Source of the DNA: Neckera pumila
Lineage: Eukaryota; Streptophyta; Bryopsida; Hypnales; Neckeraceae
Assembly (NCBI GenBank): GCA_963969595.1
Contig: OZ018417.1
Coordinates: 3,660,501 to 3,724,500 of the forward strand
DNA length: 64,000 nucleotides
Direction of reading: 5' to 3'
The notes below the pieces were generated by a model, which was given only the letters and a program-made list of their open reading frames with translations, made no database searches and was not told where the DNA came from. This document shows positions 37,991 through 50,400 of this stretch, piece by piece (the stretch's first letter is position 1; each line of letters starts with the position of its first letter). A program made the translations under genes and the position numbers.

Positions 37991-40135
37991 ATGGCAAGTC
38001 AAGTCAAATGGATCAAATTTTATAAGCTTAGCTTCACATAAGCAAAATTCATACTAAAATATTTAGGGCTTGAAACTTGTTTTTTTATATTTATAATATT
38101 CTCTAAAGTTTTCTTTTATGTGTGGTGGTATTTCAAGTTTGAATTATACGCCAAAAGAAGCCATTTAGAAGGCGGATTTACCATTGTTTCTTATAACTTG
38201 GTTGGATCTAATTTGTTGTTTTGTTATTTGTGTAGGCAAGCTCAAAAATTGAGAAATTTCAAACATTTTTCATTTTTTGCAAATCTAGGATTTTTTGTAA
38301 AGTTAGTGCTTCAAAACCATTTTGGCTACTCATCTATGCAGAGGCTCTTTATACGGGTTTGCCACCCTAATCTTAAGCCAACTTCTATTGCCTATTTAAT
38401 AGATCTTTGCATTCTACAATTTATAGATGACTATGTTGTAGAGTCTGATGGCAAGACACAACACATTGAGGACAGCTCGACTTTAGCATAGTCTAGCTAA
38501 AGTCCTTTCCTGCAACATTTCTTATACATGATGGAAATGCCATATATGAAGTTTTTTTGTTGCATTTGTATTAAATGTCATTGCATTTGACACAATTCAT
38601 AGTCTTCACATCAGATTTTGTTTTTACTACAAATTTCTGGTTTGATCATCCTAAATACCATCTGAATTTTTGCATGGAACACCGTTCAATTTTTCTAGCA
38701 TTCTGGCAAAAACTGCATTTTCTAGTGTTCAATACTACAAATACTAGGAGTACTATGAAATAAAAAAAATCCTAAATTGTCAACAACTAAATGTACCACT
38801 ACAAGTCCATGTAAAAAAATGACAAATTGATACAAAAAATAGATAAAATGAGGTATAAATTTATAATAAGTAGAATATTACAAACCAAAAAAACTAAAAA
38901 TTGGCCATTTGTAAAGACTTGATGGTAATAAAAAAAATGAAGCTGAAACACTCTTCAAATTTCAAAAGTGCTTATACAAGTGAGCCCTATTTGCATAGAC
39001 ATGGATGACATAAAATAATGTATTTTTAGATGCTCTTTTGTAGGCACATGCCTCCTATTGCGGAAATACACCACATAAAGTTCAACTCTAGATCTTTAAT
39101 TTTGAATGGTCACCTAGTACAAAAGAATCCAAAAATTCAAAGTGTGGCAAAATGAATTTTTAAATACAAAATGTTTGAAAAATAAAAGATATGATTACCA
39201 TTAAATTCAATTATTTTAATTGAAATTTTTGAATTCATCAGATTTATTCTTCAAAATCTAAAGAAGATGACAAGAGACTCACCCTCATTTTGACAGAAAA
39301 TAAAACCGGTGTTTCTTGCAACAATCCACTTTTGTAATAATCGTCATGTATTTTTTCTAGCTGTATATGATGTATTGATCAATTACCACCTTTGAAATCC
39401 TAAACTCCCTACCCTCTTGATCAGAATATCACCAAGGTGTGATGTTGTAGTATAAAAGGCACAAAAATAGAAAAAGCAACACTTCCATTGTGAGATTATG
39501 CTCATCTGGACATAGAGTTCATTAGTTCAATGATAATTATCAAGTAAATATGCCATTTGGTTGAGAGAATACATGTTGATTATCAAGATGATGAGCTTAT
39601 GCCAGAAAATGACTTTGATTTTAATTATCTATGATAATCCAAGTGTTTTCAATTTGTTAGGACACATAATAGAATCCAAAACTGGAGTATAGGTTTTAAT
39701 GTTAACTTTAGGGTGAACCAATACCATGACAACTTCCTATCTTGCCAAGGATTGGACTTCATTGAATTTCTACTATCCAAATAGGATTCTTCGTCATTAA
39801 GCACAATGCATTAGTCATCGGCATTGTTATCAATTCATGGAGTTAAAAGATTTTTTGTCCATTCTTCTTATATGAAGCACTTGTAATCAAGGTAATTATG
39901 TATTTTCTGTGCGCATTTTTATTCTAGTCTTATATCTGTAATTGAGAAGCATATTATGCAATTGTTATGTTCAGTTCATGTGCGTCAGTAGTTGCTGTCA
40001 ACTTTTCGACTTTAAAGACAAAACCATTCCAAATTTCACGGCTAGAGGTCCCTTGTGGATATTTGAATTTAAAATCTGTAATTTGTGGGACGAATGTAAT
40101 CCACAATTTTAGATACCCATTTTATACGATTGAAG
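37991..40135. other. No gene recognised
   Basis: AT-rich DNA. The longest frame (38120-38491, 123 codons, plus) is Phe/Leu-rich with no recognised motif; I do not accept it as a gene. Confidence 0.45.
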
Positions 40136-40139
40136 GATT

Positions 40140-40400
40140 TTGATTTATTTTCCACAAATTCCAAACCACATATTTTTCATCCTATCTTTATTTATTTTTT
40201 TCATTTTACCTTCTTTTATTTTTTCATCCTATCTTCATCCATTTTTTTCACCCTATCTTTTTTCATTTATTTCATCCAACATCATCTATTTTTTTCATCC
40301 AACATCATCCACTTTTTTCACCCAACATCATCTTTTTTTTTTCATCTAGATTTATTTATTTATTTCATCCAGATTCATCCTTTTTTTTCTTTTTTTGTTC
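40140..40400 (-). repeat. Degenerate GGATGAAA array, inverted copy
   Basis: Read on the minus strand it repeats GGATGAAA, GATGATGTTGGATGAAA and AGATGAAA. It makes long Phe/Ser/His frames on the plus strand that are artefacts of the repeat. Counterpart of 32704-33165. Confidence 0.65.
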
Positions 40401-41064
40401 CAAAACAATGCTCACCATTCCCCGCTCCCTACTCATTGCTTGCCGCTCCACGCTCACATGACAACATTCCCCGACAACAAATCAGTCGAAGAGAGACGGT
40501 GACTAACAAAAGGGGGGAGAATTCAAATGTTCTTGTCTCACCCTTAGTTAATTGCCATTACTATGTGTCACGGGATGATCTCTGACAGTTTTAATTGTCT
40601 TTAACTTCTATAGGTGACAGCCCATTGGAGTAAAACCAGCCTTCAAAGAAGTCTCCTAATGTCCACTAGTGGCTCCTATTAGCTTGCTTGGACTCCAAAC
40701 ACTTCTTTTATTTTTCAGACTCTGGACAAGCAGATCATTTACATCCTTGTTTGTTGGTGGAAGTGTAGTGAATTGATTAATTCTATGGAGTTGTCTGGTT
40801 AGGCAGAGCGTTGGTTGGAGCATGTGTGGGATTGCCTCCATTGTTGTGGGCTCTCTTGGTCAGCTTGGTTCTGGACACAGCATATTTGATTAATGTGAGC
40901 TGAATATCATAATCCCATTTTTTTTTGTTAATTTGGGTACTTGTGAACAAAATATGTTGATTTTTTAACAAAAAAGTGTTGATTTTCCTTGTTGATTTGG
41001 TCACATTTAAAAAAGAAAAATTGAGACTTTTTTGGAAGAAAAAATTTAAGTTTAAAAAATTAAC

Positions 41065-41210
41065 AATCATTAAAAGGCTGTCACGTGGCACCCGCCATGT
41101 AGGCAGTCCAAAAATTGCCTCGTGGCAACCCAAGTGTCACCACCAAGGTTTGATCCTTGGACCTCATGGTTAAGGCCCAAGGCCCTTACCAATGCACCAC
41201 TACCAACTAC
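41065..41210 (-). mobile_element. tRNA-derived SINE
   Basis: The minus strand starting near 41210 reads GTTGGTAGTGGTGCATTGG (A-box-like), then about 30 bp later GGATCAAACCTTGG (degenerate B box). A tRNA-unrelated part and a T/A-rich 3' tail follow near 41040-41065. A split RNA polymerase III promoter with tRNA-like spacing is the SINE signature. No target duplication could be assigned. Confidence 0.6.
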
Positions 41211-41277
41211 ACATGACTATAATCATTGTAAAAGTTTATCTATATGGTTATTTCATGCTTTTTCCATTACTTTGTAA

Positions 41278-41633
41278 ATTTAGCAGACTTTAAGGTCAAT
41301 TTTGACATAGAAGACGGAGTTTTTTCAAAAATCTTTGAACTAATAAAAGTGGTAAATCAAGTCAGCTTACACCTTCAAAATTCCATTTGAGATTTAGATC
41401 CTCCAATCAAAAGTTATGGACAAAAATCAAAGAGGGTGCTTGAAATGTCGAAGAAAATGTTCATTTCCACCTCTTTCTGATTTTTGTCCATAACTTTTAC
41501 TTGGAGGCTTGAAATATCAAACAAATTTTTGGAGGTAAAATCTGGATTGATTTGCTGCTTTTTTTGAGTTCAAAGGTATTTGAAAAAAGACGGTTTTCTA
41601 GGCCAAAATTGCCCCTAAAGTTTGTTGACTTAA
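41278..41633. mobile_element. Foldback element, arms of about 160 bp
   Basis: The left arm (AGACTTTAAGGTCAATTTTG, AAAGTTATGGACAAAAATCA) and the right arm (its diverged complement, ending CCTAAAGTTTGTTGACTTAA) pair almost end to end with a short centre near 41440-41460. The right end abuts TTAA (41630-41633). The arms contain the AAAGTTATGGACAA word also found inside TTAA elements. Confidence 0.7.
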
Positions 41634-41694
41634 AAGACACCAAAAGTTATTTGAAAAGAAAACTTGCATTGTACATGATTATTGATCAAGATTC

Positions 41695-41766
41695 TATAAA
41701 ATTCCAAAAGATTTCAAAAGATCCAAAAGATTCTATGAGATTTCAAAAGATTTCAAAAGATCCCTA
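41695..41766. repeat. Short tandem repeat, AGATTTCAAA / AGATCCAAA words
   Basis: Five to six imperfect 10-12 bp words in direct array. Confidence 0.6.
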
Positions 41767-42241
41767 AGAAATCAACAAACTTTCATTGATTTGGTCGTTT
41801 GCACTATCCAAATCAACAAAAATAATTTGACCATTTTGTTAATTTGGGCAAAATCAACAAAAAGTTGTAAAAATAGACGTTACAGTACCCAAGTTAAAAA
41901 AAACTATTGATCATTTGTTGATCTAGTCACTGATTTTGTACTAGTGATAGCTTTCTTCCATCCTGCGACATCAACCGGCCTATTGCATCCGTTGACAAGT
42001 AAAGTATGGTGCTTGTTTTTCCTTTGACCTTTTTGAACTTGGGACTCTGGTACTGAATCTGCTGCATTTGCTATGGGCCTCTGCTTTGGCAAGGAAATAG
42101 TTGTTATTGCTGAAATTTCCAATAATCTTGCTTCTATACTCAACATCTACGGCAATCCAAAGAGGATATAACTCAAGAACTTTTTCTTTTCTTTTTTCCT
42201 ATCCGTTGTTATAAAACACTTATTTTATCTGGGGTTGAATT

Positions 42242-42439
42242 CATAGTTGTCACATTAGATGGACCGTCCGTCCAATCCATCCAATATATCCGCCTGCCCG
42301 AGACGTCCAATGACCCTCATTCGCCCAATGTGACTACTTTAAGGTAGTTACAATGTTTGTCCGGTCCGTCCAAAGTGTCCTATATGTCCGCCCATTTGGC
42401 AAGTCCAGTGTTCCAAAATCGCCTAATGTAATGACAATG
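42242..42439. mobile_element. MITE family Q, copy 1
   Basis: Starts CATAGTTGTCACATTAG and ends in the diverged complement (CTAATGTAATGACAATG). Interior rich in GTCCG/GTCCA words, with a central palindrome GTGACTACTTTAAGGTAGTTAC (one mismatch). A second copy in the same orientation lies at 43567-43755. No clear target duplication. Confidence 0.7.
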
Positions 42440-42640
42440 GCTGAATTTCATCAGCCCTTTCTGACTTCTCTACCGTTGTCGTGTCATTTTTTGTAGTCCG
42501 CTTTTGTTGGATCTGATGAAAGCAATTGTTAAATTGACCATGAGCCAAAGGATATCTTCTTTGTTGACATAATCACATACCAATGCTCATTGGAAGGTGT
42601 GAATGATGCAGATTGCTTTTGATCCATTAACAGGGTTTTC

Positions 42641-43318
42641 ATGGATTTAGTGTCTCAATTTACTAAGCGAAATTTGAATAAATCTCCAACTTTTGAAGAT
42701 TGGGGAAGGGTGTATGTAGTCTTATTGCCATACTTCCAATAGAGGGATTTTATTTTCAAGATTGTCGGAGGCTATGCATGTCATATACTTGGTTCCGACA
42801 GTGATACCAAAGATCTTGATTTTGTTTTTGATTTGGACTCAGTGAAGAATGTTTGTGACGTTATGATGTCAGCACAAATTCCAAATCTCTATTCACTTGG
42901 AGCGGGAGGAGGATTTGGCTACTTATTGTCTCCATCTAACCTAGTAGAGGTCGAAGTGTTGGATAGGCGACTTTTTCAATCTCTTCAACTTCTTTCAGAT
43001 TCCATTTGGAAAACGAGGACCTATTATACCAATCGAATGGATGTTGTTCTTTAAACTTTGAACATGGGGAGCCCGAAGCATGCGAGTGGCACCACTTTGC
43101 GAGGGCGGTAAGATCCTGCAAAAACAGATGCTACTGATGTAGCTAGCCTTGCAAACTTGACAATTGAAAGAGACGTGGTTTTACCATTGTTTGTGATTGA
43201 AGAAATGGTGGAAATCATGACAAGGTTCATTGCCCGACATCCTGATTGCAAAGTCTTGAGCCCCGCTTCATACATGGCTAATGAAAGAATGATGTACTCG
43301 CTTCATCTTTCCAGATGA
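42641..43318 (+). pseudogene. Decayed nucleotidyltransferase-fold-like gene
   Basis: An ATG-led frame runs 42641-43054 with one in-frame TAG near 42739, then needs a frameshift after 43051. A third segment, in the frame ending at TGA 43316-43318, is also coding-like. The first part has KIVGGYACHILGSDS followed by TKDLDFVFDLD. A GG motif followed by a DxD-type acidic motif is what nucleotidyltransferase-fold proteins (CCA-adding enzyme head domains, for example) show at the active site. A later segment contains EHGEPEACEWHHFARAV. I cannot name the gene. One stop plus a frameshift argue for a dead copy. It sits between two copies of MITE family Q (42242-42439 and 43567-43755). Introns could explain part of the breakage. 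Confidence 0.5.
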
Positions 43319-43566
43319 TCATAGACAGTGAAGACAGCTCTGAATGTGCAAGGCAAAGTAGCTAGAAAATGCTTGTCACCTAAAAAAAGCTAGAGAGCTG
43401 TAAAGAAGTTGAACACAATTTTTGTTACAATAGTTTTAATAATTGTTTCAAAATTTCAATCTAAAACTCACATAAATAATTTTTGGTCCATTGTGAATAG
43501 AAACTAAGTGATATATTTTTAAAATATATTTAATAATATCACTAAAGTCAATAGTAAGTGATTTAT

Positions 43567-43755
43567 CATAGTTGTCACATTAGATGGACCATCCCTCCAA
43601 TCCGTTCGCCTGTCCGGGATGTCCGATGACCCTCATTCGCCCAATGTGACTACTTTAAGGTAGTTACACTGTTTGTCCGGTCCATCCAAAGTGTCCAATA
43701 TGTCCGCCCGTCCAAGACGTCTAGTATTCCAAAATCGCCTAATGTGACAACAATG
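43567..43755. mobile_element. MITE family Q, copy 2
   Basis: Same ends and central palindrome as 42242-42439 and same orientation; right end CTAATGTGACAACAATG is closer to the perfect complement of the left end. 189 bp. Confidence 0.72.
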
Positions 43756-43915
43756 TGGTTTACTACTACCGACTAAGTAAATTATATGATTAGTATTATG
43801 TATTAGATGTTAATTATATTATTTTAAGTATAATCTAATCATATATATATTATATAATAAATGACAATAATCATAAATGATTAATAATTTAGTTGTATTA
43901 TTATTACAATAGTAC

Positions 43916-43920
<5 letters not shown>

Positions 43921-43976
<56 letters not shown>
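43921..43976. repeat. (TA)28 microsatellite
   Basis: Uninterrupted TA dinucleotide run in an extremely AT-rich tract (43780-44160). Confidence 0.95.
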
Positions 43977-43978
<2 letters not shown>

Positions 43979-43999
43979 CATATATATTACCAATTATCA

Positions 44000-45520
44000 A
44001 TATTGATAGTAATTGTAACATTTATTGAGTAAATGATATTCTTATATGATTATCATAATGTTATATAAATTAATATTGAATTTATTTATAATAATGTTAT
44101 TTTTACATTGTGATTTTATTGCCATTATATACTCAAATTTTATTGATATTTTTATTAATCCTCTTAGTACATGTTTTTGTAAAATATAGAGCAAGAAGGC
44201 CTAAAATGTCAACTAGAAGGATTCAATATTAGTAAAAAGATAGAATTTTAGGCTATAGTTCCTTGAAATTTAGCTCATGTGCTTTAGGTTTAGTTTCAAT
44301 GAGAAGGATGATGATTTCCTATGGTCAAAAGTATGGCCAAGTATAGTTATTTCCATATGGCCAAAGTATGGTGATTTCAGAAAAATCATGCTGATTTTTA
44401 GGGAGCTTGAGATTAAAAAGTGAGCCTAATGGAAACTAAATGAAGGGTCCAAGCCCACCTAGAGTGTTGACTCTAGCTTCAAGCCCTCCTTGAGTTTTTG
44501 TCCCTTTGATTGGTCAATGGAAACAAGCTCTAACCTATGGTTCTTCTTCCAATGTTGTTTTCCAATGTTTAGTAATTATGCTCATTTGCTATTAGTGTCC
44601 ATTGTATCTTTTGAGTACATTGTGACAAACTGACTCACTCATGAAATGAAATCACTTGTAAAATAATTGACAATCCACTCCCTCTGCATATTTGTAATTT
44701 TTGAGAAGTTATTCTTTTCGCAATTGATATGAGATAATGACATGTCTCCGTATGTTTACAATAGTAGTATTCCATTTCATATATCAATACCCTCATCCAT
44801 ACATCATATTGAATTAAAATTCCATATATAATATCCATATATATTCCATATATAGTATTTCATATCTACATTAGGTAATCGTATCCATATTTATATCCGT
44901 ATCAATAGTTTTTTGTTTTCAAGATTGAGGGGAGGGGAGGGGGGCGCAAATTTTCCCCCTTCCAGATCAGCAATTGAGGTTCAAAGCCATGGAGTTTTTT
45001 CAAGAAAAAGTAAATGAACAAATGTGGTTTTTCGATGGGAAGGGGGATTTTTTCCTTCTAGATCAACAACTGTGGATTTTTGATGGGGGGCAAGCACAAG
45101 GATGTGCGCATCTTTTCGTTACATTAAAATTAATCATAGAGTATGTGCAACTAGGAGCCGGAGTTTGGGAAAAACACAAGACAAAAACCCTAGAGCACCA
45201 AAACTCGGATCTCATGAAGTTTGGTATCATGTTTTTTTGTACTATTTTTAGTTAAACCTTTTTCTGGCACCTGTTTACAAATATAGGACAAACTTAGAGC
45301 AACTCCACTGCAATCCACATTACACCCCTCGGCAATGCCTTATCCAACTTGTTTTACATCATCAATGGCGTCATGAAAGAGAATGATTCTTCCATAGTCA
45401 AAGGGTTGAGTTGTTACATCATCTCTTTTGTGGATACAAAAGACCTCAAAAATGGCATAGGTGGAGCATTGTAGTGTCGCCCCAGAAAATTGGAAAGCCT
45501 TTAGCGTGACATGGTGGAGC
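44000..45520. other. No gene recognised
   Basis: AT-rich DNA with degenerate ATATCCATAT words (44820-44910), a G-rich tract near 44930-44945 and an open frame 44974-45255 without recognisable motifs. Confidence 0.45.
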
Positions 45521-46458
45521 TTAACCCCTAAAAAACCATTGTCCCTTCGAGGGACAAATGCGTTTTTGGGCAGGTACCTACGGGCTGAAATTTTCTTTGG
45601 ATTTTTTGAAACTTTTTTTGGAGGTAGAAAATCTGATTAGCTTCGTGGGAATATAATTTTTTTCACAATCGGTGCCCGGGAACAAAAGTTATGACCAAAA
45701 AAACTCAAAATAGGGGACGGAGGGCAGTCCAGGCAGCAAAAAAAATTGGACAAAAATTTGAATTTTTTTTTGTAATATTTTTTTTCTCATAGATTATATT
45801 TTTGCCTATTTGGAAAGCTTTGATTCATTTCATTTGGATTTGTTATGAGAAAGTTATGGACATTCTTGTTTTTCGGGCAATTAGAACATCTTCTTGAAAA
45901 ATAACTTGTAGGATGCATTTTTGAATGCAATTTTTCAAATTTTTAATTTTTTTTTTGTTTCCGTGGTTTGTATTACTTGTTAGAATAATCTCACCATTGG
46001 GATTAGTGAATTTTAATTCCATTCAAAATATATTAATGTTTTAGATTTTCCTTTTATCTCGTATCTACTTCTATTTAACAATTTTTTAAAGAATGATAAT
46101 TAAGTTTTTTTGAGTTTTTTTTTTCCTAGACTCTCAACTCAGTTCCCCACTACAAACATTTAAAGCTCAAAACTCCGTAGTGCATAAGTTTTAAGCTAAA
46201 AATGTTCAAAAGTCAAAAAATCTAGTCCAGCAATGTACTAAAAACCTTGTTTTTGTCACTTTAAACGCAGATATCTTACAATCTGTGCGGTCAAAAATTC
46301 TGAAATTCTTTGCACACACTCTTGTACTAGTTAGGTGTAAGATCCTACGATTAGATGTGAAAAAAAAACATTTTTCAAATTTTTCAACTTTTTACTATAG
46401 AAATGGCAGTGTTGAGTCTTTTTGGGCAGGAAAAGGGCCTCGGTCCATTAGGGGTTAA
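45521..46458 (+). mobile_element. TTAA element copy K, type 1, full length (938 bp)
   Basis: TTAA at 45521-45524 and 46455-46458. Ends CCCCTAAAAAACCATTG and, from the right, CCCCTAATGGACCGAGG. Closest in layout to copy A. Palindrome at 45539-45557 perfect. Confidence 0.87.
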
Positions 46459-46486
46459 AAGTGTTGCCTTCCTACAATAATATCAG

Positions 46487-46797
46487 TTACGTTTGTCCCT
46501 TCAAGGGACAAGTGGGATTTTGGGGAGGTAACTATGGTCTCATTTTTTTGTCTTGATTTTTTGAAACTTTTTTGGAAGATAGAAAAATTGATTAGCTTTG
46601 TGGGAATATCATTTGTTTTCAATCGGTGTTGGGAACAAAAGTTAAGCTCAAAATAGTGGAGGGTGGGGGAGTAGAGGGGGCAACAAAAAAAAATTCAAAA
46701 AATTCAATCTAATTTCTTTTTTATAAATTAGATTTTTGTCTACATAGAAAGCTTTGATTCATTCCATTTGGATTTGTTATGAGAAAGTTATGGAGTA
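46487..46797 (+). mobile_element. TTAA element copy L, truncated at both ends
   Basis: Begins inside the left palindrome (46493-46511, perfect) 29 bp after copy K and stops abruptly after AAAGTTATGGAG. Only the left third of type 1 is present. Confidence 0.8.
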
Positions 46798-47415
46798 TCC
46801 TCTCCTGCGGAGGCTCTGCCTCTGGTTTTATTTACATACCTTTTGTCTAATGGATTTGATGTCCGTTTGTTTCAAAAATGAAAATAAAATTTGAGCAGCA
46901 GATGAAGTATCTTATGTACACAGGACCTTGAATATGTAATCCATTTTTATTTTCAAAATCTACCTGCTTCTCGCCTATTTTGTGATGCTGTCTGTAGTCA
47001 TTGTCCGGTAGTGCTGTCTGTTTTGGCTTGTGTCAGCTGGTCTTGTAAGCTTCACTCTCCTGGCACGGATGGCTGTGTACAATTGTCGTTACTGGAATGA
47101 CTTTTCTTCATTTGCACCAAAAATATTTAAATATATAAAAACTACCTAATTGAGAGAACCCAGTCATCCAATGACGATATGCACTTTGCATAAGTCCAGA
47201 AACTATTTCTGTAAGAACAGAGCAAAAACAGGTCACAAGCATGGATGACGGCATTGGCGTTTTGTGTAATAAGCTTGCCTGGAATTTGTTATATTCAAAT
47301 GTCTCGAGCTGCATTCTATGACTCTCAGACTGGATTTTGGCTACCCTTCCACCTCCAGCACGGCTAGGGAAAGACAGCACTGAGGTGAAGGGACGGTAAT
47401 GTCATACAAAGACAA
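46798..47415. other. 3' flank of the ATP synthase gene
   Basis: No separate gene recognised. The part nearest 47415 presumably holds the 3' UTR; no polyadenylation signal can be assigned with confidence. Confidence 0.35.
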
Positions 47416-50400
47416 TCAAAGGTAAGTTCGATGGTCTATGTCGCTCAGACTCATATCCACCTTGATGTCGTCCCTGCAAATCACATGCACCCATCAAGGC
47501 TAGGATTTAGAGTTGAGAACTGAAGACAGTAGCCACCTTTGAAAAATGTCTTCATATTAATACAGTATTATGAGTGGTTAAGCATGAATGTAACTTGCTG
47601 TATTACTGGAGATAGCAGAAAAATGGGGAATCAAAAGGAGCGATGGTCTTTACCGACCCATAGTATTAAGCTGAATGAAATTCAAAGTCATGGGTGACAT
47701 TGACAATCAAGGTAGAAAGTTTTGTCCAAATTCTACCTCCGCTTGATGCTGTCAATCTTGTCAAATGCTACGTTTCCCATATTTTCTAGTTCGGCCTTAG
47801 CAGCTGCAAATTCGGCCTCTTCTTCGAGCATTTCCAAATCTTCATCCTTGATCTTGAGCCTGAACCCAACCAGTTTGCAGAACGTCTCCTAAATAGTTCT
47901 CAAACAATGACATTCTGCATTTCACCAGTTTGGTTTGGAAAATTATGTTCAAGACCTTTAACCAAATTTTGAGTGGAGGTACTAACAGAAGCATGAGAAA
48001 ACTGGGGGGACGATTGAGGGGACTGATTGCCCTAGAACTCTGCAGTAAGACTGAATGGCAACTCACTTCGCATGAATTTGATCAATTTCTTTCTTCCACA
48101 TGGAAATGCCATTGGCATCCTCTCTCGTAAGGGGCTTTCCAATGCTTTTTTCCACCTTCGCAAGAGCTTGAAACGTCATATCGTCGGCTCCCATGTCATC
48201 TTCAATTCCAGCCCTGCGTATGAATCAAACTCAGTCCAGCTCAGGCAAAGGCTGCCTCTCAAGGTAGTCATGAGGAAAATAGAACGCAAGCTCATGCAAC
48301 GCGTTGACACAATTTCGGCAGTGTGCAAAACAAGAAATCGAGATAAGACTGCTATTCTCATCTGAACTATGGTAGGAAAGCGGGGCTCGATGTTTACTCA
48401 TGACGAAGGCTTTTGCAGAGCACCAGTATACTCCGCACATCTGGTGCTTCTTCAGCAGCACCATCCACAAGATCTGCAATCTTCTGTGTGAAGGAAGGTA
48501 TTCCAAGACTTGAACCCACAGAGAACATCACGTAAGCAGTGTTTGCGGACTTGCCTTGAGCGTTGTTAGTAGGAAATTAGAAGAAACAGTTGAGAATTTA
48601 TCCGTCATGATATCATGACCGTGAGGATCTGTTTGAGTTGAATGAACGTTGATACGCTGAAATGAACTGTGGAGTATTACTCACTTTTCCTTGATTCTCG
48701 CTTGTATCTCGTAGTAGGCCTTCACAGAATTTTGATTATTGTGATCCATATCAAATTTCTCCTTCGAAATTTCCTCCAAGTATCTTCTGAAATTCTTTTG
48801 CTGCCTTATGAATACTTTCTTCACAATGTCATCTTTTATCCACAACAAGGAACAAGAAACATTCAAAACTTGCAAAATAATATGAATTTGAAGTATATCT
48901 ACCACATTTTTCAGTATATTGGACTGCACGATTGATTCCTGCTTAAGTACCGATTGTTACTAGGTGAAGGGCGACAATTTCTTCCTCTTTTCGATATAAA
49001 AAACATAACTACACATTGTGTGATACAAACATTGAGAAGAATTCGTAGAGTGATCTTGCCACCAGTTGCATTCCTGAATGAGAGAAGATAGGGTTGAATA
49101 CATTACCGTCTGCTTTGGGAGCTGCATTCAAGGATCTGCAAAATATTGAACTCTCCGGTTTAAGTGCTTTAACCTACATTACACCAGAAACATTTCGATC
49201 GTCACTGACTTTTTCTCTGTGCCTCATAGAGACTCTAAAGTTGAGTGGAATTGCATCATAGGCACGCCTCAAAGGAATGGACAATCGTAATCTAATGCCA
49301 TGTCTACCGTTGGTTATCTTGTTCGCGAATGGCTCTTGCTACTCTACGCTGCAGAAAGCTGAAAATATCGCAAATCTGTAAATATCACAAATCTCCGACA
49401 GTTCGATTTGAGCACTGCAAGACTTACACGGACGAAAAACAATGGTTTGGACATGAATTGAAGATGTATCTCAACGAAAGTCCCATTTTTCTCTTCTGAA
49501 CACCATCGTTAGAGAATCTCTCGAGTATGATACATTGAAATCCTTGTGTGCGCCCATGCACTATGCGTCCGACAGGAGCAACTGAAAAATATTAAGTTCT
49601 TTATTCTCGACCGTGGCATCAACCTCTATCCCAGTATCCGCATTTCAGTTGCCCTCCATAATTTTCACTTTCTGTAATCCTGTCTCTAAATAATAGAGTG
49701 CATTCAACTATACTATGCTTTACATCTCCGGAACGTCATTGAGACTCGGAGCACTTCGCAAATGGACTTCAAAGAGAGAATAAAATAAGCAAAAGGGATA
49801 AACTGCCTTGTGATCTAGTCTTAGCATTGCTTTGTATTATTTTCTGGAAAATTGCAAAAGGATTCCTTGCAAACACCTCACTAAAATTGCATTCAGTGAT
49901 GGCATGTCACGCTCAATCAATAGAACACATTTATCCCTGATAACTAAAATGAGATTATGAGATGGTAGCAAGAATCACGAAAACCCGCGCAATGCTGCTA
50001 TCTTTGTTTCCTCAGCATCAGCTATATCTCAAAACAAGGGAGCGTGCACTGAAGCCAAAAACAATTCGCTAATCGCTATCTATCAAGTACATTCCATGCA
50101 TCCAAAGAGATCAAGAATTTCTCAATGGTCTGTACTCCAACAAACCTAAAACGATTCTCCGAAGTAGGCACATGCAAGTGTTTCTGAAGAGAACTGAAGG
50201 ATAATTGAGAAACAGGATCGAAAAAAACAGGATCGAAAAAAACAGGATCGAAAAAACGCAGTCTAAGGCGATTGAAAACACAATATACTAAGTTATGTTT
50301 TCCGGAAACAATGGAATCAACAATACCACACTATTTTGCTTTCTTTTTAATATCACCAGTAATACCACAAAGCAAGACATCGTACACGAAAATTAATAAC

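Noticed and set aside
40130..40585. 151-codon Phe/Ser/His-rich frame
   Set aside because: It is the translation of the TTTCATCC array, not a gene.
45296..45480. MITE beginning AGAGCAACTCCACTGC
   Set aside because: The candidate right end (near 45470) matches only loosely and no TAA duplication is present.
48231..48506. 91-codon minus-strand frame overlapping the ATP synthase gene
   Set aside because: It runs through an intron of that gene; the correct splice (48398 to 48213) restores the family alignment.
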